Source of the DNA: Anaerolineales bacterium UBA6663
GTDB taxonomy: Bacteria > Chloroflexota > Anaerolineae > Anaerolineales > UBA6663
DNA: 12,942 nucleotides
NCBI GenBank assembly: GCA_002455335.1
Contig: DKKP01000151.1
Location: forward strand, 3,722 to 16,663
Reading direction: 5' to 3'
Shown here: positions 1-6,862 of the stretch, in pieces
Layout of the letters: each line of letters opens with the position of its first letter
Numbering within the stretch: position 1 is the first letter of the stretch
Program-made: the position numbers and the translations under genes
The notes under the pieces: generated by a model
Seen by the model: the letters and a program-made list of their open reading frames with translations, nothing else
The model's database searches: none
What the model was told of the DNA's origin: nothing

Positions 1-494
1 CGCTGGCGCTGGCCGCCGCTCAATTGATGCGGGTACTTCCGCAGGACATCCTCGCCGTGCAAGCCGACGACGTTCAGCGCCTCCTCGATCAGGTCACGGC
101 CCTGTGCCCGGCTTCGACCGAGTTTGAAATTGTCGAGCACAAGGTCGAAGACGTGCTTGACGCGGTAGAACGGATTGTAGACGCCAAACGGGTCCTGAAA
201 CACGGCCTGAACCTGGCGGTAGTACTCGCGCTGCCGCCCGGCGTCGGCGGTCGTGACGTCCTGGCCCTCGAACAGGATCTGGCCCGACGTCGGCCGGGTG
301 AAGCCAAGGATCAGCTGCGCCAGCGTCGATTTGCCGCTGCCGCTCTCGCCCGCGATGGTGACGATCGCGGCCGGCGACTTCGGGATGCTCAGGTTGAAAT
401 CCTGCAACGCGATCGTCTCGTGGCGCGCGCCGCCGGCGCCGCGGCCCCGATAGATCTTTGTGGCGTTCTTGATCTCGAGCAACAAGTCACTCAT
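1..494 (-). CDS. Opp/Dpp-type ABC transporter ATP-binding protein, second ATPase (OppF/DppF-like), partial
   Basis: This is the second cytoplasmic ATPase of the importer, which would pair with the ATPase encoded just upstream to drive uptake by ATP hydrolysis. The first 164 codons are present and the gene runs off the left edge. Visible motifs are Walker A GESGSGKST (residues 49-57), the Q-loop VFQDPFG around Q100, and the ABC signature LSGGQ at 158-162. Walker B, the H-loop and the C-terminal oligopeptide-transporter extension lie outside the window. The ATG at 494 lies inside the end of the upstream ATPase gene, an 8-base overlap that suggests translational coupling. The VFQDPFG-x-x-NP pattern is typical of OppF/DppF rather than OppD. 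The family call is firm; the substrate is not shown by this subunit. Confidence 0.95.
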   Translation of the reverse strand, partial: MSDLLLEIKNATKIYRGRGAGGARHETIALQDFNLSIPKSPAAIVTIAGESGSGKSTLAQLILGFTRPTSGQILFEGQDVTTADAGRQREYYRQVQAVFQDPFGVYNPFYRVKHVFDLVLDNFKLGRSRAQGRDLIEEALNVVGLHGEDVLRKYPHQLSGGQRQ

Positions 495-1503
495 GGCGCC
501 CGCCTTCCTCGGCCGGCTCGGCGTACAGATGGCAGGCGGCCCACTGGCCCGGCCCGACCCGCTTGAGCTGCGGCGCGGCCGATCGGCAGACATCCATCAC
601 ATGCGGGCAGCGCAACTGGAAGATGCAACCCGGCGGCGGATTGCGCGGGTCATGCGTGATCCCCTCACTCGAGCGGAGCGGTTTTCGTTCGCGCAAGGTC
701 GGTACCGAGTCGATCAATAGCTGGGCGTAGGGATGGCGCGGCGTCGCGAACAACGCGCGGACCGGCGCGACCTCGACCACCTTGCCCGCATACATCACGG
801 CGATCCGATCGACCATCTGCGCCATCAGCCCCATGTCGTGGCCGATCATGATCATGGCCATGCCCAGGTCGTGGCGCACGCGCTGGATGGTCTGCGCGAC
901 CACGCGCTGCACCACGACATCGAGCGCGCTTGTCGACTCGTCGGCGATGATCACGCGCGGGTTGAGCGCGATCGCCATCGCGATGCACACCCGCTGCTTC
1001 ATCCCGCCGCTCAGCTCGTGCGGGTAGAGGTCGTAGACGCGCTCGGGCAGCCCGACGCGGCGCAGCAGCTCGAGGATTCTGAGCCGCAGGGCTTCTTTGC
1101 GTTGGGCGCCTTCGTGCGCCACGATCACGTCCTCGATCTGGCTGGCCACCCTCATCGTCGGGTTGAGCGAGTTCATCGCACCCTGCGGGATCAACGCGAG
1201 CCGCGTCCAGCGGATCTGACGCACCTCTTCTTCGGAGAGCTTGAGAAGATCGCGGCCCCCGAGCTCGACCGAGCCGCCGACGATCCGGCCGGGTGGGTTG
1301 ACGAGCTGCAGAATACCCATCGCGGCGGTCGATTTGCCGCAGCCCGACTCGCCGACCAGCCCAAGCGCCTCACCCTCGAACAAATCGAGGTCGACGCCAT
1401 CCACGGCCAGCACATCGCCTTTGGGCGTTTCGTAATACACACGCAGGTCGCGTACGCGCAGCACTGGAGCGTTTGCTTCGGTCATGGAGGTTGAATGGCT
1501 CAT
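487..1503 (-). CDS. Opp/Dpp-type ABC transporter ATP-binding protein, first ATPase (OppD/DppD-like)
   Basis: A 338-residue ATPase of the peptide/oligosaccharide/nickel importer family. It has Walker A GESGCGKST (51-59), a Q-loop at Q107 followed by NSLNPT, signature LSGGMKQ (164-170), Walker B VIIADE (184-189) and an H-loop IGHD with H222. The C-terminal extension carries cysteines at 293, 299, 306 and 324, the cluster common in OppD/DppD proteins and linked in some to an Fe-S centre. The D-loop region reads DESTSALD where DEPTTALD is usual. I chose the ATG at 1503 because it overlaps the stop of the upstream permease as ATGA. A second ATG at 1485 is possible. The longer reading back to 1617 would overlap the permease by over 100 bases and adds an unrelated N-terminus. 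The product would act with both permeases at the inner face of the membrane. Confidence 0.95.
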   Translation of the reverse strand: MSHSTSMTEANAPVLRVRDLRVYYETPKGDVLAVDGVDLDLFEGEALGLVGESGCGKSTAAMGILQLVNPPGRIVGGSVELGGRDLLKLSEEEVRQIRWTRLALIPQGAMNSLNPTMRVASQIEDVIVAHEGAQRKEALRLRILELLRRVGLPERVYDLYPHELSGGMKQRVCIAMAIALNPRVIIADESTSALDVVVQRVVAQTIQRVRHDLGMAMIMIGHDMGLMAQMVDRIAVMYAGKVVEVAPVRALFATPRHPYAQLLIDSVPTLRERKPLRSSEGITHDPRNPPPGCIFQLRCPHVMDVCRSAAPQLKRVGPGQWAACHLYAEPAEEGGRHE

Positions 1504-2450
1504 TGCGACGACCGCCGCAGCCGCGGGTTGGCGATCTCGTCGAAGCCGAGGTTGATCAGCAACAGGCCGATGAAGATCAGGGCCAGCATCAACGTCGGCA
1601 ATCCCCACCACCACCACATGTTGCGCAGCAGGGCGGCCGCGTTGATGGCGAAGTAGATCGTGCCGCCGAGCGTCGGCACGCGTTGCGGGCCAAGCCCAAG
1701 CGTCTCGAGACCGACCGCCGCGAGGATCGCGCCAGTCGCGTTGCCGATGAAGCTGGCGAAGATGTACGGAGTCAGGTTCGGCAGGATCTCCCTGAACATG
1801 ATCGCCCAGGTCGACGCACCCGACAGCCGGGCCATGTGGACGTAGCCGCTGGCGCGCATACTCAGCACCTGAGCCCGGATCAGCCGCGTCGGTGTCGGCC
1901 AGGCGAAGACAGCGATCAACAGCGCCATGGTCGTCAGATCGACCTGGCGCATCAGCGACTGGATCACGATCAGCACCATCAGCGATGGGATCGTGACTGT
2001 CACATCCGAGAGCAGGCGGATCACGTCATCGACCCGGCCGCCGATGAAACCGGCCGAGAACCCGAGGATCACGCCGACCGTCATGCCGACCCCGGCTGCG
2101 ACCACGCCGACCAGGAACGAATTCGGCGCGCCGACGATCATCAGCGCGAGCATGTCGCGCCCGCTGTTCTCGGTGCCCAAGGGGTGCTCCCACGTGCCGG
2201 CCTGCCCGCGCGTGTTGACGAACCCGACCGGCGGGAGGTTGAGCGGCGCCTTGCCCGAGAAGGCCAGATCGGTATCCCAGAAGAACCGCCCCAGCAGACC
2301 GCTAAGCAGGATGACGAGCAACAGCGCGACGCCGGCCAGCAATTTGGGGTTGAGCCAGGGCGTGTCCCAGCGGTTGAAGCGGCCCATCCGGCGCGGCAGG
2401 CTGGCAGCGCGCGGGGTCGCCAACCCGCTTGTGTCGAGGGTGGATCCCAT
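1500..2450 (-). CDS. Opp/Dpp-type ABC transporter permease (DppC/OppC-like)
   Basis: A 316-residue integral membrane permease with a hydrophilic N-terminus, a first membrane segment near 36-55, and about five more to the C-terminus. The segment HPLGTENSGRDMLALMIVGA (89-108) is the typical DppC-type HPLGTD-x-x-GRD motif. The ATPase-coupling (EAA) loop lies at about 199-225 (ASGYVHMARLSGAS then FREILPN). It would form the heterodimeric channel with the other permease. I chose the ATG at 2450 because it sits two bases after the stop of the upstream permease and has an AAAGGA ribosome-binding site inside that gene's end. The open frame extends to 2945 but that part has no permease character. The stop overlaps the next ATG as ATGA, indicating coupled translation. 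Confidence 0.95.
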   Translation of the reverse strand: MGSTLDTSGLATPRAASLPRRMGRFNRWDTPWLNPKLLAGVALLLVILLSGLLGRFFWDTDLAFSGKAPLNLPPVGFVNTRGQAGTWEHPLGTENSGRDMLALMIVGAPNSFLVGVVAAGVGMTVGVILGFSAGFIGGRVDDVIRLLSDVTVTIPSLMVLIVIQSLMRQVDLTTMALLIAVFAWPTPTRLIRAQVLSMRASGYVHMARLSGASTWAIMFREILPNLTPYIFASFIGNATGAILAAVGLETLGLGPQRVPTLGGTIYFAINAAALLRNMWWWWGLPTLMLALIFIGLLLINLGFDEIANPRLRRSSQ

Positions 2451-2452
2451 CG

Positions 2453-3463
2453 CTAGTTCCTTTCGTAGGAAATGCGCGGGTCGATCAGCGGGTACGTCAG
2501 ATCCATGATCAGTACAGCCAGCGCCGTGATCACGATCAGCATGAACGAAGCGCCCTGGATCACGGGGAAATCCTGGCTTGTGATCGCGGCGAAGATGATG
2601 TTGCCCATGCCCTGGTAACCGAAGATGTACTCCACAAGGACCTGGCCGCTGACCAGCGAGCCGAGCGTGATCGCGAAGGCCGTGATCTGCGGCAGGATCG
2701 CGTTGCGCACCAGGTAACGGTACAGGACGTAAAAGGGTTTGAGCCCCTTGGCGCGCGCCAGCTGGATGTAGTCTTCGCCCTCGACCGTGATCATCATCCC
2801 GCGCATCCCGAGCGTCCAGTAGCCGAAGTTGACAAGCACCACAGACAGCGCCGGCAGCGTCGCGTGCCAGATCACGGCCGAGATGAAGCGCCACGAGAGC
2901 TCGACCTTCATCCCGAGCGGGTACGACCCGGCCAGCGGGAACCATTCGAGCAGAAAGGCAAAGACGTAGATCAGGAAGATCGCCGCCAGGATCGACGGGA
3001 TCGAGGTGAAGATCATGAACATCGGGATGACCGCGCGGATCAGCCCCGGTGTCTTGCCCCAGACCATGATCGCGCCCAGGAAGTTGCCGATGAAAAAGGC
3101 CAGCGTCACCGCCACGAGCAGCAGCCCGAGCGTCCAGGGGAGCGCGAGGCCGATGATGTCGGCGACCGGCGTCGGGAAGTGCGCCAGCGAGTAACCGAAG
3201 TCGAAGCGCAGCAGGTTGCCCATGTAGCGGACATACTGCACGGGCAAGGGGTCGTTCAGCCCAAAGCGTTCCTTCCAGCCGGCGATGATCTTGTCGGCGT
3301 TCTCGACGCGCCCGCCGCTCGACGACATACGCATGATCATGGCCGAGATCGGATCACCCGGCGCCAGCCGCGGGATCAGCCAGATCACCGAAGCGGCGAT
3401 CCAGATCGTCAACAGGAAGATCCCCAGCCGCTGTGCGATGAAACCGATCGAGTATCTGCCCAT
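2453..3463 (-). CDS. Opp/Dpp-type ABC transporter permease (DppB/OppB-like)
   Basis: A 336-residue permease with the classic DppB architecture: an N-terminal membrane helix (about 8-30) ending in RLAPGDP, a periplasmic/extracytoplasmic stretch (40-100) with FGLNDPLPVQYVRY, then about five helices. The EAA coupling loop is at 229-258 (GEDYIQLARAKGLKPFYVLY, then RNAILP), matching the BPD_transp_1 family. The ATG at 3463 is preceded by GAGG four bases upstream. The gene is followed after two bases by the second permease. It is separated from the binding-protein gene upstream by about 90 bases containing a long stem-loop, so it is probably cotranscribed with that gene but at a lower effective level. 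Family assignment is firm. Confidence 0.95.
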   Translation of the reverse strand: MGRYSIGFIAQRLGIFLLTIWIAASVIWLIPRLAPGDPISAMIMRMSSSGGRVENADKIIAGWKERFGLNDPLPVQYVRYMGNLLRFDFGYSLAHFPTPVADIIGLALPWTLGLLLVAVTLAFFIGNFLGAIMVWGKTPGLIRAVIPMFMIFTSIPSILAAIFLIYVFAFLLEWFPLAGSYPLGMKVELSWRFISAVIWHATLPALSVVLVNFGYWTLGMRGMMITVEGEDYIQLARAKGLKPFYVLYRYLVRNAILPQITAFAITLGSLVSGQVLVEYIFGYQGMGNIIFAAITSQDFPVIQGASFMLIVITALAVLIMDLTYPLIDPRISYERN

Positions 3464-3474
3464 GATGCCTCGTG

Positions 3475-3554
3475 AGTTTCGAGAAGCGGGGAGCGAAGAG
3501 CGAAGGGCGAACGCTGCTGCGCCCCTCGCCCTTCGCTCCTCGCTCTTCGAAACT
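3475..3554. repeat. Long imperfect inverted repeat / stem-loop between the binding-protein gene and the permease genes
   Basis: The left arm begins AGTTTCGAGAAGCGGGGAGC at 3475, and the right arm ends GCTCCTCGCTCTTCGAAACT at 3554. The right arm reverse-complemented (AGTTTCGAAGAGCGAGGAGC...) matches the left with small gaps. The left arm contains tandem copies of the heptamer AGCGAAG. The structure abuts the TAA of the binding-protein gene (3554-3556) and leaves only about 10 bases before the permease start. There is no T-tract, so it is more likely an mRNA-stabilising or attenuating REP-like element than a full terminator. Confidence 0.75.
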
Positions 3555-5407
3555 TACTGACCCGCCTTCTTCAGGTTCAGGATGATCTGGTGCGTGCTGT
3601 TCCACCAGGTCGCAGGGTGATTGTAGTTGTCATCGGCCGTCGGCCAGCCGACCCAGTAGGTGGTGTCGAAGGGCACCAGCTTCTGCGCCTGCGCCAGCGG
3701 GATGACCACGGCCTCATCGTACACGTACTTGTAGGCCTCGGCGACAAGGCCCGGGATCTGCGGATCGCCGAGCGGCAGCGTGCCGATCTGGTCGACGATC
3801 GCGCTGTACGCCTGGGCGCCTTCGCTGTTCCAGCGCACATAATTGGCCGAGGCGCGCTCGCCGATCGGCATGTAGCGGCTGACGTTGAGCGAGTTCATGG
3901 AATTCCACGGCTCATTGACCGAGCCGCACTGCTCCCAGTTCCAGGCCGCTTCGAAGTTGCCTGTCGCGAGATTGTCGCCGAACGTCGAGCCGGTCAGCGG
4001 CTGGCTGACGGCGTCGATGCCCGCGCTCCGCAGCTGCTCGACGACTTCGTTGTTGCTCCGCGTGTACTCGGCCGTGTCGTTCGGCACCTGGATCGTCACC
4101 GACAGGACCTGGCCGTCCTTTTCATACAGCCCTGCCGCGTTGAGCGTGTAGCCCGCAGCCTCGATCAGGGCCTTGCCCTCGTCGACGTTCGCCGTCGGCT
4201 GCGTGCCGTATCCGGCGGCCACGATCGCGTCGATCACGGGGTTCATACCGCCGTACTGCACGAACATGGTCCGCGACGGCTCTGAGGTGCCTTCATACGC
4301 GATCTCGATCATCTTGGCGCGATCGATGATCAGGCTGACTGCCTTGCGGAGGTTGACGTCGCTCCAGGGCGCCTTCTCGAGGTTGAACGAGAGCTGGCGC
4401 GGGCAGGGGTCGGCCCAGGCGTAGGGCAGGCCGGCGTGCCAGGCGATGACCTTGGGGTTCTTGGCCTGGATGGCCTCGAACGCGCCGAGCGAGACGTTCA
4501 TGGCGCTGTCGAGCTGGCCGCTCGACATCAGCAGCGCTTTCTGGTCCTCGGAGGCCGCGATCACCCAGGCCAGGCGGAGCGGCTCGGGCAGGGCATGGAA
4601 GCCGGTCTTGGCGCCCCACCAGTTGTCGTCGCGGTCCCACACGAACTGGGTCGGCGAGGCGGTCGTCAGCTTGTACGGCCCTGTGCCGATCGGCCAGCCC
4701 TTGGCCTGATCGAAGAACGTGAAGGTGAACGGATCCTGCCCCTCCCAGACGTGCTTGGGCATGATCATGATGCTGCCCCAGATGCGCACCGAGAAGTAGT
4801 CGAGCTGGAAGCGCGGGTTGGGCTCGTTGAGCGCGAATTCGATCGTCAGGTCATCGACCTTGCTCACCGACTTGACCCATTGCTGCATGTTCGCGGCGTT
4901 GTCGAGCGAGGCCGTGTCGTCGTCGAGCAACATCTGGATCGTGAAGACCACGTCGTCGGCCGTGAACGCCACGCCGTCCGACCAGGTCACGCCCTCGCGC
5001 AGCTTCAGGGTCCACAGATCCTGCGTCGCATTGGGCGTGAACTCGGTGCCCAGCCAGGGCTGGATCGCACCGGTCTCGTAGTTGAGGATGAAGAGCGGTT
5101 CCCACATCGCCTGGTGCGCGCCCTGATTGCGATTGGTGCCCGGGACGAACGGGTTGAAATTCTCGGGCGCGGGCACCGACGAGTTGTCGATGTCGAAGAT
5201 CACGGTGTCTTCGCGGGCGACTTCACCGGTGCCGGTGGTGCCGGCTTCGGTGGGCGAAACCACGGCGGCTGTCGCATCGGGCGCGGCCGTGGCCTCAGGG
5301 GCCGGGGCAGCGGTGGGGCTGGTGCAGCTCACCAGGATCGACATAACAGTGGTGGCGAGCAGGAACGGCAAAGCTGCGGCTTTCATACGCCGAGAGCGGA
5401 TGGACAT
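3554..5407 (-). CDS. Extracellular solute-binding lipoprotein, family 5 (SBP_bac_5), probably oligosaccharide-binding
   Basis: A 617-residue lipid-anchored binding protein that would capture substrate outside the cell and pass it to the permease pair. The N-terminus has basic residues, a hydrophobic stretch (about 11-26), and a lipobox LVSC with the lipidated cysteine at 28. A low-complexity P/A/T/E linker follows to about residue 62. The family-5 core is clear: the segment LWTLKLREGVTWSDGVAFTA begins at 131 and runs into DDVVFT. The C-terminus has YWVGWPT (584-590), later followed by a tryptophan-rich turn (ATWW). I recall this aromatic pattern from cellobiose/chito-oligosaccharide-type members of the family, but that memory is not proof. 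The ATG at 5407 is preceded by GGGAG at 8 bases. It lies downstream of a sugar-type regulator and upstream of two permease and two ATPase genes. Family certain, substrate inferred. Confidence 0.95.
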   Translation of the reverse strand: MSIRSRRMKAAALPFLLATTVMSILVSCTSPTAAPAPEATAAPDATAAVVSPTEAGTTGTGEVAREDTVIFDIDNSSVPAPENFNPFVPGTNRNQGAHQAMWEPLFILNYETGAIQPWLGTEFTPNATQDLWTLKLREGVTWSDGVAFTADDVVFTIQMLLDDDTASLDNAANMQQWVKSVSKVDDLTIEFALNEPNPRFQLDYFSVRIWGSIMIMPKHVWEGQDPFTFTFFDQAKGWPIGTGPYKLTTASPTQFVWDRDDNWWGAKTGFHALPEPLRLAWVIAASEDQKALLMSSGQLDSAMNVSLGAFEAIQAKNPKVIAWHAGLPYAWADPCPRQLSFNLEKAPWSDVNLRKAVSLIIDRAKMIEIAYEGTSEPSRTMFVQYGGMNPVIDAIVAAGYGTQPTANVDEGKALIEAAGYTLNAAGLYEKDGQVLSVTIQVPNDTAEYTRSNNEVVEQLRSAGIDAVSQPLTGSTFGDNLATGNFEAAWNWEQCGSVNEPWNSMNSLNVSRYMPIGERASANYVRWNSEGAQAYSAIVDQIGTLPLGDPQIPGLVAEAYKYVYDEAVVIPLAQAQKLVPFDTTYWVGWPTADDNYNHPATWWNSTHQIILNLKKAGQ

Positions 5408-5430
5408 CTTCTTTTCTCCCGATTAAGCTG

Positions 5431-5481
5431 TCAAATGGGACTGGCGATGGATTCGGCCGGGATCAAATGTGTGACTGGCGA
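5431..5481. repeat. Imperfect direct repeat in the leader of the binding-protein gene
   Basis: TCAAATGGGACTGGCGA (5431-5447) and TCAAATGTGTGACTGGCGA (5463-5481) are near-identical except for a two-base insertion and a substitution, with starts 32 bases apart, about three helical turns. The pair lies between the regulator gene and the binding-protein start codon. It could be a paired regulatory site or a local duplication. Confidence 0.6.
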
Positions 5482-5505
5482 CCTCCTTTTGAATTGCGCG
5501 ACCTG

Positions 5506-5529
5506 CGACGGTGCTGAGCGCGGCCGTCG
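5506..5529 (-). terminator. Possible weak stem-loop after the regulator gene
   Basis: The arms CGACGG (5506-5511) and CCGTCG (5524-5529) form a 6-bp stem with a 12-base loop directly after the regulator stop codon. There is no T-run after it on the minus strand. At best it is a partial terminator that lets some transcription through into the transporter genes. Confidence 0.3.
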
Positions 5530-6699
5530 TCAGGCGCCGCCCGTCACCTGGACGGGCACGGTCGTGGAGCTGCGCAGCCGGAGGCCGACCGGTACGACCT
5601 CGGTGCGCGCGGGTTGTGTATCACCCTGTAGTCGATCGATCAGCACCCGGGTCGCCAGGCGGCTGATCGCCGAATGATCCTGAGCGACCGTGGTGAGCGG
5701 TGTCTCGAGATGGACGGCCAGGTCGATGTCATCGAAGCCCGTGATCGACATGCTTTCGGGCACGCGGATGTTCAAGAATTTGAGGACGCGCATGGCCAGG
5801 ACGGCCGTGTAGTCGTTGACGGCCACGATCGCTGTCGGGCGCGTCGACGCATTCAGGACGTGGTCCTTCAATTGCTGAAACTCGAGGCTGTTGCTGTCGA
5901 GCGACGCACGCAGCGCCTGATGGCCGACCGTCTCGCGCCCCTCATGTCCAATGAGCCAGGGCTCCACCGGGGTCAACCCGGCTTCACGCATCACATCCCG
6001 ATACGCGTTGTAGCGCTCAGCAACCGGTCGGATCGACATCATCGGATGCGACAGGTACACGATGTGCCGATGGCCAAGCTCGACCAGATGGAACATCAGC
6101 GCTCGGGCGCCGGCGATGTTGTCGCTCGTGATGAGATCGCGCTCGACGCCCGGGATGTCGCGGTCGATGAAGACCAGCGGCATCGTGATCTGCTGAAAGG
6201 CGTCGACTCGGCGCTGCGCCGACTGGCCCTCGTCGAGATTGGGCCAGAGCAGGGCGCCGGCCGTGCCGTCCTCCTGGAGCCGCTTGATCACCGCTGCCTC
6301 GTCGCGCGAGTGTCGGACGTGGCTGAAGACGATCCCATAACCGTTTGCGCGCGCTTCGAGCTCGGCGCCCTTGAGCAGGTCGAGCGCCTCGGCATCGTCG
6401 AAGCCGCAGGTGACGAAGGCGAGCAGGCGGGTGCCGGCATCGCCGCCGCCGCGATCGGCGACGAACGTGCCTTTGCCCGGCACGCGCGCGATCAGGCCCT
6501 CCAGCTCGAGCTGTTGCAGCGCCAACCGCACCGTGGTTCGGCTGATATTGAGCGTTCGCGATAACTGGTTTTCGGACGGGACCGCGCCGCCGGGCGCCCA
6601 GCGCCCAGACAGGATCAACTGCCTCACCTGGGTGCGTAGCTGCACATGCAGGGAGACGAAACTATCGTGCGATAACTTGATCTGATTGATCCGGTCCAA
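5530..6699 (-). CDS. GntR-LacI fusion transcriptional regulator (AraR-like)
   Basis: A 389-residue regulator with an N-terminal GntR-type winged helix-turn-helix (about 14-81; PSENQLSRTLNISRTTVRLA begins at 41 and runs to GKGTFV) joined to a LacI/GalR-type periplasmic-binding-protein sensor domain (about 91-385; VFIDRDIPGVERD and ITGFDDIDLA are typical). This layout matches AraR-type repressors, which release DNA on binding a sugar. The start is a TTG at 6699 with an AGGAG ribosome-binding site 6 bases upstream; no ATG gives a complete winged helix. It lies directly upstream of the binding-protein gene on the same strand and has an AraR-like palindrome over its own promoter. It probably controls itself and the importer. 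The inducer is inferred to be a sugar and is not identified. Confidence 0.93.
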   Translation of the reverse strand: MDRINQIKLSHDSFVSLHVQLRTQVRQLILSGRWAPGGAVPSENQLSRTLNISRTTVRLALQQLELEGLIARVPGKGTFVADRGGGDAGTRLLAFVTCGFDDAEALDLLKGAELEARANGYGIVFSHVRHSRDEAAVIKRLQEDGTAGALLWPNLDEGQSAQRRVDAFQQITMPLVFIDRDIPGVERDLITSDNIAGARALMFHLVELGHRHIVYLSHPMMSIRPVAERYNAYRDVMREAGLTPVEPWLIGHEGRETVGHQALRASLDSNSLEFQQLKDHVLNASTRPTAIVAVNDYTAVLAMRVLKFLNIRVPESMSITGFDDIDLAVHLETPLTTVAQDHSAISRLATRVLIDRLQGDTQPARTEVVPVGLRLRSSTTVPVQVTGGA

Positions 6700-6728
6700 G
6701 GCACGCTCCTGATTGAAGATGTATCAGG

Positions 6729-6740
6729 TTGTATGTACAA
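6729..6740. promoter_or_regulatory. AraR-like operator palindrome upstream of the GntR-LacI regulator
   Basis: TTGTATGTACAA is a palindrome with 5-bp arms TTGTA/TACAA around a 2-base centre. It resembles the TTGTACGTACAA core known for AraR of Bacillus. It lies 4 bases downstream of the proposed -10 box and 29 bases before the TTG start, where bound repressor would block transcription. The identity of the binding protein is inferred from adjacency. Confidence 0.65.
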
Positions 6741-6743
6741 GTA

Positions 6744-6773
6744 GTGATAGCATAGGTCGCTTGGGTGAGTCAA
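6744..6773 (-). promoter_or_regulatory. Candidate promoter for the regulator/transporter locus
   Basis: On the minus strand, -35 TTGACT (6768-6773) is followed after 18 bases by -10 TATCAC (6744-6749), preceded by TGC as an extended -10. The operator-like palindrome sits just downstream, overlapping the expected transcription start. The -10 is a 4/6 match, so this is moderate support. Confidence 0.5.
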
Positions 6774-6862
6774 GTGGCCAAAAGGGATACGCCAGGGCCG
6801 AGTTATTATGGAGAGTCGCAACGCATACGCCGAAGTTTCTGGCCTTCCCTGGTGCGGGGCGT

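Noticed and set aside
1500..2945. Extended 481-codon reading of the DppC-like permease
   Set aside because: The N-terminal 165 codons overlap the DppB gene in another frame and have no permease features. The ATG at 2450 has a ribosome-binding site and fits the family length.
2429..3475. Plus-strand open frame of 348 codons opposite the DppB-like permease
   Set aside because: Highly charged D/R/H-rich sequence typical of the reverse strand of a membrane protein gene.
3475..3554. Possible CRISPR or tandem-repeat array from repeated AGCGAAG units
   Set aside because: Only a few 7-base units inside one hairpin, with no spacers.
5406..5434. Perfect TTGACA (minus strand, 5429-5434) upstream of the binding-protein gene
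   Set aside because: A -10 at normal spacing would fall on the start codon, so it is unlikely to be a -35 for this gene.
4436..5677. Long plus-strand open frame opposite the solute-binding protein gene
   Set aside because: Low-complexity antisense translation that spans two real minus-strand genes and the gap between them.
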